Positions 26,051-35,491 of a stretch of DNA of 64,000 bases are shown in pieces (position 1 is the first letter of the stretch; every line of letters starts with the position of its first letter). Position numbers and translations under genes: made by a program. This DNA is from Bin5 sp034428435 (lineage in GTDB: Bacteria > Chloroflexota > Anaerolineae > Caldilineales > Caldilineaceae), in NCBI GenBank assembly GCA_034428435.1, contig DAOUHY010000288.1, forward strand, positions 87,960 through 151,959, read 5' to 3'. The notes under the pieces are model-generated. The model saw nothing but the letters and a program-made list of their open reading frames with translations, ran no database searches and was not told the DNA's origin.

Positions 26051-26227
26051 TCTCCCGCTCCCGGCCTGTAAGTATGGCCGATGTTGTTTTGGCGTAGGGC
26101 CGTGTTCACGAACACATGGTAGGGAGGCGAGTCTACCCCCTCTTCGTCTCTGACCAGGGCCGGGTCCGCCACACTTGCGATTCTCATTCACTTTCTTCCC
26201 ACCGGTTGCGTGCCGCCGGGCAACTGC

Positions 26228-27280
26228 ATGTCCATGACTATGAATCGGCAGGCGCCGTCGCGTGCGGCGAAAATCGACGATGGTGGCGCCGACGACACGA
26301 TCCTCGAACTTCGGGATCTGAAGACCTACTTCTTTCTTGAACGAGGGGTTGTAAGAGCGGTCGACGGTGTAGATGTCGCCGTAGGACGCAGAAAGACGCT
26401 GGGTGTGGTCGGCGAGAGTGGATGCGGAAAGAGCGTCACCTTTCGCTCGGTGATGCGGCTCATACAGTCTCCGCCGGGAAAGATTGTGGATGGAGAGATT
26501 CTCCTGCATCGCAAGGACGGAGACACTGTCGACATCGTCAAGCTGGATCCTCGCAGCCGCCAGCTGCGCGATATCCGCGGCGCCGAGATCGCCATGATCT
26601 TTCAGGAGCCGATGACTTCACTGAACCCACTCCATCCCGTCGGACGGCAGATCTCCGAGTCGGTCCTGTTGCACCAGAACACGACAAGGCGGGCGGCTCT
26701 GGAGCGGGCCGAAGAGATGTTGAACAGGGTTCACATTGCCGATCCCGATCGCCGCATCGGCGAGTATCCCCACCAGCTGAGTGGAGGAATGCGACAGCGG
26801 GTAATGATCGCGCTGGCTCTGAGCTGCAATCCCTCGATTCTGATTGCGGATGAGCCAACCACGGCGCTGGACGTAACGGTTCAGGCACAGATCCTGGACC
26901 TGATGCGAGAACTGCAGTCCGAATTCGATTCAGCGATCGTGCTAATCACGCATAACCTTGGCGTGGTTTCGCAAATGGCGGATCATGTGGCCGTTATGTA
27001 CATGGGCCGCGTCGTGGAGTACGCCCCCGTCTATGAAATCTTCCACAACCCGAAACATCCCTATACCATCGGACTCCTCAACTCGGTACCGGTCCTGGGT
27101 CGGAAGGAGGACAACCGTCTCGTCCCAATCACGGGAATGGTACCCAGCCCGATGGATGAGATTCGCGGCTGCGCGTTTGCCGAAAGGTGCCCTGAAGCAA
27201 TGGAGATTTGCTGGGAGAAGTCTCCTGTGTTCAAGGAGCACGAGCCAGGACATTCGGCGGCCTGCTGGTTGCATGATTGA
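26228..27280 (+). CDS. Oligopeptide-type ABC transporter ATPase (DppD/OppD-like)
   Basis: A 350-residue ABC ATPase. It has Walker A GESGCGKS, the Q-loop region MIFQEPMTSLNPLHPVG, signature LSGGMRQR, Walker B ILIADEPTTALDVT, and the family C-terminal region PHPYT-like (KHPYTIGLLNSVP) followed by a Cys cluster (GCAFAERCPEAMEIC) typical of OppD/DppD, which can bind an iron-sulfur cluster. The open frame begins with GTG at 26210, but the ATG at 26228 is preferred. First gene of the operon; the second ATPase is at the other end (33943). Confidence 0.93.
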   Translation: MSMTMNRQAPSRAAKIDDGGADDTILELRDLKTYFFLERGVVRAVDGVDVAVGRRKTLGVVGESGCGKSVTFRSVMRLIQSPPGKIVDGEILLHRKDGDTVDIVKLDPRSRQLRDIRGAEIAMIFQEPMTSLNPLHPVGRQISESVLLHQNTTRRAALERAEEMLNRVHIADPDRRIGEYPHQLSGGMRQRVMIALALSCNPSILIADEPTTALDVTVQAQILDLMRELQSEFDSAIVLITHNLGVVSQMADHVAVMYMGRVVEYAPVYEIFHNPKHPYTIGLLNSVPVLGRKEDNRLVPITGMVPSPMDEIRGCAFAERCPEAMEICWEKSPVFKEHEPGHSAACWLHD

Positions 27281-27433
27281 CCAGGATGTTCCTTCGATTC
27301 TTGGAGAGAAAGAGGCATCGAAGAACCCGATCGTTCCGACCTGAACGTCTGAGAACACCATTCAGTTGCCTGGTCGCGTCACCTCTGGCGCAAAGGGCAT
27401 TTCTCTATACACAATTTTCAAGGAGGCAAGTTA

Positions 27434-29611
27434 ATGTCAAGTAGCAAAAAGAGGACGATCTTCTTCATACTGTCGCTGTTGATCGTAACAGCGATGCTGG
27501 TCAACGCCTGTGGCGGCGGCGATAGCGAACCCGCAGCCGCAGAGGCGCCGGCAGAAGAAGAGGCCGCGCCGGCCGCTGCCGAGGCCGAAGCGGAAGAAGA
27601 CGCAGAAGAGGCGATGGCGGAAGTTGACCTTTCCCCGTCCGAGTATCCTGAGCCACAACTGATCGTCGGCAGCCGCGAAGTTGAAAAGCTGCCGTTGGAC
27701 CAGATCCTGACCTACAAGGCTTTGGATTCCTACAGTGAGCCCGAATGGGTGAGCGACCTTGTGGCCGAGGGCGTTCTGCCGCCGGTCGAAGAGCGCCTCC
27801 CGGTTGAGCCTCGCGTGATTCTTGAGAGCGGCATGTCCGACGGCATCGGCGTCTACGGCGGTGTCTGGCGCGACTTCTCTGCCTGCCCGACTGAAGGTTA
27901 CAACCGCGGCGCCGGTCAGAGCGCAGGTTGGTTCGGCATTGAAGCGGCGGCCTATGCGTCTCTGCTCAAGTCCGGCCCCATCTATCGCCGCTCCGACTCG
28001 CTCGAACCGCTGCCCTACCTGGCAAAGAGCTGGGAATGGAGCGAAGACGGCTACGAGCTGACTATGAGTATTCTCGAAGGAGCCAAGTGGTCTGACGGTC
28101 ATCCCTTCACCACGGAGGACGTTCTGTTCTCGTGGGAAGATATGATTGTCGACCCGAACGTTCAGTCGCCTAAGGGCGCCTCTGCCTGGATCTTCGAAGA
28201 TCAGATGACGCAGCTCGAGGTGATCGACGACTACACCTTCAAGTTCGTCTTCCCGGTCGCCTTCCCGGTTCAGTCACTCTTCCAGATGGACGAAGGTGAC
28301 TTCCACATCTCGCCGGCTCATATCCTGAAGCCGCTCCATCCCAAGTACAACAGTGAGATGGACTATGTGGACTTTGAAGCGGCGATGCCCCCGGATAAGA
28401 CTCCAGTCGTCCTGGGCGAGTTTGTACCGGTTGAGTACATTACTGACGAGTTGATGATTCTTCGCCGCAACCCCTACTACTGGGGCGTCGACGAAGCCGG
28501 CAACCAGCTTCCCTATCTGGATGAGGTTGTCTTTGAAAAAGGGCCTTCTGGTGTCGGACGAACGCTCAGCACGCTCGCCGGCTCAGCGGATCACTCCAAC
28601 CTGGAGAATCCGAGCACCTTCATCGAGACTCTGAAGCGAGCCGAAGAAGATGACGCGCACTTCTACGTCGAGTGGGGTCCGGAGACCTTGGGATTCAGCA
28701 TCAAGCTGAACCTTTCCACCACTCTGGGCGTGAAGGATGATCGCGATGCTGCCGTACGCGAGCTGTTCCGAGACATTCGGTTCCGAAAGGCTGTCAGTTT
28801 TGCATTGGACCGCGAGGGCATTTCGCAGTCAATCCTGCGCGGGCCGTTCCTGCGTGGTTGGGCTGGCGGTCTGTTCCCCGGCTCCTCCTACTTCGATCGC
28901 AACACTGTAGCTTACTACAACCACAACCCTGAAGCCTCTGCCGTCCTGTTGGCCGACCTTGGCTTCGAGGACACCGACGGCGACGGCATTCTGAACTGGC
29001 CGGCCGACCGCCTTGCCAGCGGCGAGAACCTGGTTCTGGCGCTGGTCACCAGTGAAGATGCCGAAGAGACCCAGACGGTAGGCGATGCTGCTGTCACCCT
29101 GCTCGGCGACCTGGGCGTGCAGATCAACGTCCGCCCGCTGAACAGCGCGGCTCGCCGCGAGATGAACGAGGCTGGCGAGTGGGAGATGAGAGTCGACCGC
29201 GACAGCCAGACCTTCGCCGTTCCCTTTACCCGCTGCCGCGAGCTGGCGCCCATCGAGCGCGAGTTCAGCTTCCATCGCGAAGGCTCCGAGCCCCGTGAGT
29301 TGCTGGACTTTGAGCAGGAGCTGGTCGATATCGCGCTGGCATTCTGCGTGGAGCCCAATACCGAAATTCGTAGGGATCTGATGGCCGAATACAACCGCAT
29401 CTCGACAGAGAATGTCCACTTCATCGGCGTCTTTGTCGGTCGCTACGGTCTGGCCGCGGCCAAGCGCTTCAAGAACGTTCCTGCCGGCATGCCCGTGTTC
29501 ATGTACAACTGGACTTGGGAAAATGTAATGCCCGAGCAGGTTTGGGTTGCCCCCGAGGAGCAGATCGAACAGCTGCGCCCGGGCGTGATTCCAACCTACG
29601 AGAGCGAATAG
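27434..29611 (+). CDS. Oligopeptide-type ABC transporter substrate-binding lipoprotein
   Basis: A 725-residue SBP_bac_5 protein. The signal ends in the lipobox VNAC (Cys at about 26), followed by a GGG-D linker and a long Ala/Glu-rich spacer (about 30-62). The binding domain begins with a family-like RRSDSLEPLPYLAKSWEWSEDG, then MSILEGAKWSDGHPFTTEDVLFSW, the classic signature. It is longer than the usual 500-600 residues, partly because of about 100 residues before the domain. AGGAGG lies before the ATG. Ligand unknown; such receptors also bind sugars, opines or metal complexes. Confidence 0.92.
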   Translation: MSSSKKRTIFFILSLLIVTAMLVNACGGGDSEPAAAEAPAEEEAAPAAAEAEAEEDAEEAMAEVDLSPSEYPEPQLIVGSREVEKLPLDQILTYKALDSYSEPEWVSDLVAEGVLPPVEERLPVEPRVILESGMSDGIGVYGGVWRDFSACPTEGYNRGAGQSAGWFGIEAAAYASLLKSGPIYRRSDSLEPLPYLAKSWEWSEDGYELTMSILEGAKWSDGHPFTTEDVLFSWEDMIVDPNVQSPKGASAWIFEDQMTQLEVIDDYTFKFVFPVAFPVQSLFQMDEGDFHISPAHILKPLHPKYNSEMDYVDFEAAMPPDKTPVVLGEFVPVEYITDELMILRRNPYYWGVDEAGNQLPYLDEVVFEKGPSGVGRTLSTLAGSADHSNLENPSTFIETLKRAEEDDAHFYVEWGPETLGFSIKLNLSTTLGVKDDRDAAVRELFRDIRFRKAVSFALDREGISQSILRGPFLRGWAGGLFPGSSYFDRNTVAYYNHNPEASAVLLADLGFEDTDGDGILNWPADRLASGENLVLALVTSEDAEETQTVGDAAVTLLGDLGVQINVRPLNSAARREMNEAGEWEMRVDRDSQTFAVPFTRCRELAPIEREFSFHREGSEPRELLDFEQELVDIALAFCVEPNTEIRRDLMAEYNRISTENVHFIGVFVGRYGLAAAKRFKNVPAGMPVFMYNWTWENVMPEQVWVAPEEQIEQLRPGVIPTYESE

Positions 29612-29718
29612 AATTTCGAACATTGAGTAGAGAGGAGAGAGGGGTGAGAGTCAATCTTGCTCCTTTCTCTTCACTCCTCCCAGTAGAGCTGTCCGGAAAT
29701 CTCCCCTGAATTCATCCA

Positions 29719-30747
29719 ATGATCGGTTTCATTGTTCGCCGCTTTGCTGTTTCGGTTGCCGTTGTTCTGGGCATCGCCCTGGTCAGCTTTATTGTGATCC
29801 AGTTGCCCCCGGGCGACTACGCTGACGGCTACGAGTCGTTCCTGATCGAGCAGGGCGGCGCCACCGAAGCCGAGGCGGAGAGGCAGGCCAATCTGTTTCG
29901 TCAGCGCTATGGACTGGACAGGCCGCTCCCTATTCAGTTCTATGTCTGGATCAGGGACATGGTGACGAAAGGGAGTTTCGGCTTTTCCTTCGCTTACAAA
30001 CGCGACGTGGGCGAGCTGATAGCTGAACGGTTGCCTCGCACTCTGTTGTTGGCCGTTCTTGCCCATCTTACTTCAACTGCGGTCGGCATCATCGCCGGCA
30101 TATTTGTCGCGCCGCGGCAGTACTCTATCGCGGACAATGTAGCAGCTTTTATTGCATTTATTCTTTCCGCGCTGCCTCGTTTCTGGATCGCACTTGCAAT
30201 CATGTTCTTTCTCGTCTTTACCTTGGAGCAGGAGCACGTTACCGCTTTCCACTCACCGCAATACGTGGTTGTGCCCTGGGCCTTCGGCACCGTTGCCGAG
30301 GCGCGAGAGAGTTGGGCAAAGCTGGTCGATCTACTCCAGCACATATGGCCGGTCGTGGTAATTGCCGGGCTTGGCGGCGTGGCCCGCAACATGCGCGTAA
30401 TGCGCGGCAACATGCTGGACGAGCTGAACGCGCAGTACGTGACGACGGCCCGCTCCAAAGGATTGACTGAAGGGCAGGTGATGCGTCGACATGCGGTGCC
30501 GAACGCTCTGCATCCCATCATCATGTACCAGGGGACTGTGCTACCCTACATGCTGCAAGGAGAGCTGCAGGCGTCAATCGTGATGGGTCTGCCGACGATC
30601 GGGACGCTGCTTCTGACTTCGCTCCGCAATGAAGACATCTATATTGCCGCGAGCTGCCTGCTGATCTATGGTGTATTACTGGTTGCAGGCAATTTGATCG
30701 CAGATATCTCACTGGCCGTGCTGGATCCGCGGGTTCGGTTTTCCTAG
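29719..30747 (+). CDS. Oligopeptide-type ABC transporter permease (DppB/OppB-like)
   Basis: A 342-residue membrane protein beginning MIGFIVRRFAVSVAVVLGIALVSF, the standard N-terminus of the family. It has a periplasmic region at about 30-90, then five to six helices, and the coupling motif TARSKGLTEGQVMRRHAVPNAL (the EAA-type loop that contacts the ATPase). It pairs with the DppC-like permease downstream. No obvious Shine-Dalgarno, but position and length fit. Confidence 0.93.
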   Translation: MIGFIVRRFAVSVAVVLGIALVSFIVIQLPPGDYADGYESFLIEQGGATEAEAERQANLFRQRYGLDRPLPIQFYVWIRDMVTKGSFGFSFAYKRDVGELIAERLPRTLLLAVLAHLTSTAVGIIAGIFVAPRQYSIADNVAAFIAFILSALPRFWIALAIMFFLVFTLEQEHVTAFHSPQYVVVPWAFGTVAEARESWAKLVDLLQHIWPVVVIAGLGGVARNMRVMRGNMLDELNAQYVTTARSKGLTEGQVMRRHAVPNALHPIIMYQGTVLPYMLQGELQASIVMGLPTIGTLLLTSLRNEDIYIAASCLLIYGVLLVAGNLIADISLAVLDPRVRFS

Positions 30748-30893
30748 GTTGAAAGCTGGATATCCCTTTTTGCGGATTGAAGCTTCTCAGGAAAGGAGAG
30801 TGGCGTAGCAAACGGGCCTATGAGGATTCGAGCCTGCCAGACTTACGCCTCTTTCGGTTTCATGAACTGTCTTCATTCACTACTGACTTGACT

Positions 30894-32039
30894 ATGGAAT
30901 CTTCGCAGAATGGGGCTGGCGCCGATACCACGCTCCAATCGGTCGGCTTGGAAGAGGAGCAACACGAATCCTACTTCCAGCTCGTGTGGCAACGGTTCAG
31001 AAAGAGCCGCCCGGCCATCGCTGGCGGGCTTATGGTATTGTCTCTGATTATCTTAGCAATCTTTGCTGAATTCTTTGCTCCGGTTGACCCTACCGACGCC
31101 AATCTGCAAGACAGCTTTATCCCGCCCACTCGAATCCGCCTGATCGATGCCGAGGGTAAGTTTCATCTCCGTCCCTTCATGTACAATCAGGTCGTGACAA
31201 TCGATCCCAAGACGTTTGAGCCACTCTGGGAGGACGATCCAGAGCAGCGATATGACATACAGTTCATGGTCAAGAGCTGGGAGTGGAAAATCCTTGGCCT
31301 GTTCCCAACGCGCTACCATCTCTTCGGCGTGGGCGAGGGAGGCAAGATCCACTTGCTCGGAACGGAAAAACAGGGTAGGGACCTGTGGGGCCGTGCCTGT
31401 GCTGCAGGGCGTATTTCACTGTCGTTGAGCCTGTTTGCCACAATCGTCAGTATCGTAGTCGGCGCGGTTGTCGGTATCGTATCCGGCTACTATGGAGGCG
31501 TGATCGATAACGTCATTCAGCGATTCGTGGAGTTTGTGGCCTCGTTTCCGCAGCTCCCACTCTGGCTGGCACTGGCTGCGATCATTCCGCGAACGTGGGA
31601 CTCGTTGCAGGTCTTCATCATCATGGTGATCATCTTTTCTCTGCTCTCGTGGACCCTGCTGGCCCGCGAAGTGCGTGGCAAGGTACTGGCCTTCCGGGAG
31701 ACTGACTTCATACTGGCTGCCAAAGAAATGGGCGCCTCAGACGCTCGCATCATCTTTCTGCACCTTTTCCCCAATTCAATCAGCCACATAATCGTCGTGC
31801 TCACCCTTACTATCCCTCAGATCATACTTGCGGAGGCGTTTCTCAGCTTCCTGGGCATCGGGATCCAGGAGCCCCTTGTCAGTTGGGGCTTCTTAATGCG
31901 TGACGCGCAGAACCTGCAAACCCTCGGCACGCACACCTGGATAATGACGCCGGTTATCTTTATCATCGTTGCCGTGCTTGGATTCAACTTTCTGGGAGAC
32001 GGTCTGCGAGATGCGGCCGACCCATATTCGATTGTCTGA
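30894..32039 (+). CDS. Oligopeptide-type ABC transporter permease (DppC/OppC-like)
   Basis: A 381-residue permease with a cytoplasmic N-terminus, a first helix (AIAGGLMVLSLIILAIF), and a long periplasmic insert before the transport domain. The transport domain has GTEKQGRDLWGRACAAGRISL (the family D-xxGRD-x-x-SR-like box) and the coupling loop LAAKEMGASDARIIFLHLFPNS. The open frame starts with a TTG at 30777; I prefer the ATG at 30894. The periplasmic insert (about residues 60-160) is longer than in typical DppC. Confidence 0.9.
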   Translation: MESSQNGAGADTTLQSVGLEEEQHESYFQLVWQRFRKSRPAIAGGLMVLSLIILAIFAEFFAPVDPTDANLQDSFIPPTRIRLIDAEGKFHLRPFMYNQVVTIDPKTFEPLWEDDPEQRYDIQFMVKSWEWKILGLFPTRYHLFGVGEGGKIHLLGTEKQGRDLWGRACAAGRISLSLSLFATIVSIVVGAVVGIVSGYYGGVIDNVIQRFVEFVASFPQLPLWLALAAIIPRTWDSLQVFIIMVIIFSLLSWTLLAREVRGKVLAFRETDFILAAKEMGASDARIIFLHLFPNSISHIIVVLTLTIPQIILAEAFLSFLGIGIQEPLVSWGFLMRDAQNLQTLGTHTWIMTPVIFIIVAVLGFNFLGDGLRDAADPYSIV

Positions 32040-32041
32040 GA

Positions 32042-33928
32042 TTGGGACGGAGAACCGCGTTGGGCAGGCGAAGGTCATTTCAGGTCGGTGGCAACGCATT
32101 GGCCGTCGTGCTTCGAGCCTGGGCACGGCCCATCGTGCTCATCTTGTTCATCCTCGTCTTTCTCACCTTTGGAACCGTTGTCGTTGTCTTTGCTTGGCCT
32201 CAACCCCCTGCCGCGTCTGTCAGCGGCACCGTTACCGACGCAAACGGGCCGGTTGCTGGCGCACTGGTCCGCGTGCAGACGACCGCAAACCATACTTACA
32301 CGGATGAAAGAGGGGAATTCACGATTGATGGTGTTTCCACCGCCGAAAACGTGACACTGGTGGCGTGGGCGGAAGGCTACATCTTCGGTTGGACGGAGGC
32401 GATCGGCGGCGAAGAGCAAGTCTCTATCGAACTGCATCCCCACAACCGCGTTGACAACGCCGTCTACGATTGGGAACCGTCCGAAAACTGTGGTGAGTGC
32501 CATCCATCCTACGCAGAGTGGCGGCTTGATGCCCACAGCCAGGCAGCGGTGAACGTCCGCTTTCTGACAATGTACAATGGCACCGATATTGAAGGCAACC
32601 GCAGCCGTAACAGCAATTACTATACAGGTCTGCCCCGTACGCGTGACCCCGACGATCCCTACTTTGGGCCGGGCTTCAAGGTAGACTTTCCCAAACGAGA
32701 CGGAAATTGCGCTGCCTGCCACACGCCTATGGCTTCGAAATTGGATGCCGACAACAGCTGCGGGTGGAATGGCTGCCACATGCAGGAGACGAGCGACGCC
32801 AGCGACGAATTGCCGGACGGCGTAAGCCCAAATGAAGCTGTAGGTGTGGCCGCCGAAGGGATCTCATGTGATTTTTGCCACAAGATCGGTGCGGTAAACT
32901 TCTATACCGACACTGTGCTGCCGGATCCCGCTATGCCTGGCATACTTTCTCTTACGCTTTACCGGCCCAAGTCGGGAGAAGACCTACTGATGGGGACGGT
33001 CGACGATGTTTCCCGACCGAAAGACAGTTTCAATCGGTTGCATCGGGAGAGCGCATTCTGCGCCGCCTGTCACTTCGGCGTCAACGACACGACTGAAATC
33101 TACAACTCTTACGGAGAATGGCTGGAGAGTCCATACAGTGCTCCCGATACTGGGCAGACCTGCCAAAACTGCCACATGCCTGAAGCCCCGCGTCTTACAT
33201 CTCGCATGGAGTCTCTGGTGCAGACGGCGGCGTGGCTGGAAAGGACGAGCGGACGCACGTTGCCGGCCGGCCTCGGACGACTGGCCGAGCAGTCGCAGCG
33301 CAGCTATTTCGTGTACCCCGAAAAGGGTGGACTATTTCGTGAACTTGACCAGATACACATGCACCAGATGCCCGGCGCGTCGGACGAACAGTTCCTGAAA
33401 AGCGCGATCTCTCTGGAAAGCGATGCCGAAATCAATGGTACCGAAATCGTTGTGAACACTGTTGTCAGCAATACGGGTGCGGGCCATCACTATCCCACCG
33501 GGTCGCCGCTGCGACAGGTGCTTTTGGTTGTGCGGGCTACTGACGGAAGCGGTCGAGAACTGGCACTGGTGGAAGGTGAGTTGCTCCCCGAGTGGGCAGG
33601 AGACGTGGCTGGATTTGCCGGCCAGGCGTATGTCAAGATTCTGAGGGATACTTTGACCGGGGAAGAACCAAGCTTTTCCCACTGGCGGTTGGTGGAATTG
33701 GTCGAAGATACGCGCATTCCGGCACTGTCCTCAAGGACGGGTAGTTTCCGCTTTGCCCTGCCCGATGACGCCAGCGGTCTGGGAAACGACGACATCAACA
33801 TAGAAGTGCAGCTCATCTTTCGAAGGGCATTCCAGCAACTGCAGGAATGGAAGGGCTGGACCGATCCGGATATCCTGCTGGCTTCGGATGAACTTCAGAT
33901 TGCCGCTGGGTCCAGAGACGACCGCTAG
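32042..33928 (+). CDS. Multihaem cytochrome with N-terminal carboxypeptidase-regulatory-like domain
   Basis: A 628-residue protein with one N-terminal membrane helix (about residues 30-50) and a CarboxypepD_reg-like beta domain (SVSGTVTDANGPVAGALVRVQTT, about 59-130). A c-type haem region follows: CXXCH motifs at 150-154, 223-227, 276-280, 340-344 and 374-378, plus a CX4CH at 240-246, so five or six haems, facing the outside. The C-terminal 250 residues are beta-rich without haem motifs. The first codon is a TTG 3 bases after the permease stop; other near-N-terminal starts are possible. Its place inside a peptide ABC operon is unusual. Confidence 0.88.
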   Translation: MGRRTALGRRRSFQVGGNALAVVLRAWARPIVLILFILVFLTFGTVVVVFAWPQPPAASVSGTVTDANGPVAGALVRVQTTANHTYTDERGEFTIDGVSTAENVTLVAWAEGYIFGWTEAIGGEEQVSIELHPHNRVDNAVYDWEPSENCGECHPSYAEWRLDAHSQAAVNVRFLTMYNGTDIEGNRSRNSNYYTGLPRTRDPDDPYFGPGFKVDFPKRDGNCAACHTPMASKLDADNSCGWNGCHMQETSDASDELPDGVSPNEAVGVAAEGISCDFCHKIGAVNFYTDTVLPDPAMPGILSLTLYRPKSGEDLLMGTVDDVSRPKDSFNRLHRESAFCAACHFGVNDTTEIYNSYGEWLESPYSAPDTGQTCQNCHMPEAPRLTSRMESLVQTAAWLERTSGRTLPAGLGRLAEQSQRSYFVYPEKGGLFRELDQIHMHQMPGASDEQFLKSAISLESDAEINGTEIVVNTVVSNTGAGHHYPTGSPLRQVLLVVRATDGSGRELALVEGELLPEWAGDVAGFAGQAYVKILRDTLTGEEPSFSHWRLVELVEDTRIPALSSRTGSFRFALPDDASGLGNDDINIEVQLIFRRAFQQLQEWKGWTDPDILLASDELQIAAGSRDDR

Positions 33929-33942
33929 AGCAAAGACAAAAC

Positions 33943-34959
33943 ATGGAAGAAGCCTTACTTGAAGTCAACGGCCTGAAACAGTGGTTTCCCATACGTAAGG
34001 GAATTCTGCAGCGAATTGTCGGGCACGTCAAGGCCGTTGACGGCGTAAGTTTCGCGATAAACCGCAACGAAGCCTTGGGCCTCGTTGGAGAAAGCGGCTC
34101 CGGCAAGACCACGGTCGGCCGGTCGGTGCTGCGCCTTTACGATCCGACCGACGGCGAGATCTGGTACACCTCTGCCGAAGGCGAGCGCTTCGATATCGCC
34201 AATATCGACCAGGCTGAAATGAAGCCGCTGCGTAAAGAAATGCGCATGATCTTCCAGGATCCATTCAGTTCGTTGAATCCGCGACTGACCGTGAAAGACC
34301 TCATCGGTGAGCCGCTTATCATCCACAAGGAGGCCTCCGGCCGCCAGCTGGAGGACAGGGTCTCAGAGCTGATGACGGCGGTCGGGCTGGATCCGAACTA
34401 TATGCGCCGCTATCCCCATGAGTTCTCCGGAGGACAGCGGCAGAGGATTGGCCTTGCCCGGACGCTGGCGCTCAGGCCGCGCCTGATCATTGCTGACGAA
34501 CCGGTCTCGGCCCTGGATGTGTCGATTCAGGCCCAGGTGTTGAACCTTCTTCAGGAGTTGAAGGAAGAACTGGGACTGACCTATCTCTTTATCGCCCACG
34601 ACCTTTCGGTCGTCGAGCACATGTGCGACCGCATTGCCGTAATGTACGTCGGCCGGCTGGTGGAAATCGCCGATTCAGAAAGGCTTCTCCGACGACCGCT
34701 TCATCCCTATACTGAGGCGCTGGTTTCGGCCATCCCTCCTGCGGACCCTGACATACAGCTGAATCGGATAATCCTTGAAGGCGATATACCTAGTCCGGCC
34801 AATCCGCCCTCCGGGTGCGTGTTTCATCCCCGTTGCCTTTATGCACAGGACCAGTGTACGCAAGAGGAGCCCCACCTGGAAGAGATTGAACCGGGACACT
34901 TTGCCAGCTGTCACTTTGCCCGCGAGCTGGCGCTGCAGGGGATTGGAGAGGGAGAATGA
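33943..34959 (+). CDS. Oligopeptide-type ABC transporter ATPase (DppF/OppF-like)
   Basis: A 338-residue ABC ATPase that pairs with the DppD-like protein at 26228. Seen: Walker A GESGSGKTT, MIFQDPFSSLNPRLTV (Q-loop), signature FSGGQRQR, Walker B LIIADEPVSALDVS, switch His in IAHDLSVV, and the C-terminal RPLHPYTEAL and CVFHPRCLYAQDQC. It follows the cytochrome by 14 bases and overlaps the next gene by 4, so the operon continues through the cytochrome gene. Confidence 0.94.
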   Translation: MEEALLEVNGLKQWFPIRKGILQRIVGHVKAVDGVSFAINRNEALGLVGESGSGKTTVGRSVLRLYDPTDGEIWYTSAEGERFDIANIDQAEMKPLRKEMRMIFQDPFSSLNPRLTVKDLIGEPLIIHKEASGRQLEDRVSELMTAVGLDPNYMRRYPHEFSGGQRQRIGLARTLALRPRLIIADEPVSALDVSIQAQVLNLLQELKEELGLTYLFIAHDLSVVEHMCDRIAVMYVGRLVEIADSERLLRRPLHPYTEALVSAIPPADPDIQLNRIILEGDIPSPANPPSGCVFHPRCLYAQDQCTQEEPHLEEIEPGHFASCHFARELALQGIGEGE

Positions 34960-35318
34960 CCGCGAACGAATCGTCAAGAAGGGGCTTAAACGTCGACGCA
35001 GCCCTGTTTGCCTATCTGTTGCCCGTCCTCGGGCCCGCCTATATCCTGGCGATGCGGAAAGACGATTCATTTTCGAGGTTCCACGCGATGCAGTCACTTT
35101 CAATCGTCGCAGCACTGATTCTGGCTCCCGCAGTCTGGGTTCTGTTCTCGTGGCTCATATCCCTGTTGCCGTTCGGCGGTGTCGTCGCAGCCTATGTGTT
35201 CGCACTTGTGGTCGCCGTTTACCTGGCAGTGATCGTCGCTTGGGTTGCCGGCATTGTCAATGCGCTTCGGGCGCGTCGTTCCCCCGTGCCGTTCTTTGGC
35301 CGAATCCTGAGGGTATAG
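34956..35318 (+). CDS. Small membrane protein, DUF4870/Tic20-like
   Basis: A 120-residue protein with about three helices (residues 15-32, 47-70 and 75-104). The stretch FAYLLPVLGPAYILAMRKDDSFSRFHAMQSL resembles the DUF4870-type pattern (helix, then F-x-RFHAxQSL). The ATGA overlap at 34956-34959 couples it to the ABC ATPase gene. Function unknown. Confidence 0.7.
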   Translation: MTANESSRRGLNVDAALFAYLLPVLGPAYILAMRKDDSFSRFHAMQSLSIVAALILAPAVWVLFSWLISLLPFGGVVAAYVFALVVAVYLAVIVAWVAGIVNALRARRSPVPFFGRILRV

Positions 35319-35491
35319 TTGCGCTGCTGAGGATACAATGCCAGGACCGTGTGCCACGATCTTGCAGCGAGAGAGTTCACTGGCTCACAGGGCCGGCACA
35401 ATTCTTTGGAAGCGCAGAAACCTATTTATTTGAGCAACTCGAACCGGGCTCAGTTCCCGACTCTGATCCGTTCTCAAGAGGAGGTATTCCC

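Noticed and set aside
34775..35491. Upstream 239 codons of the GH4 frame
   Set aside because: They overlap the ABC ATPase and the small membrane protein genes; a good TTG start with AGGAGG exists at 35492.
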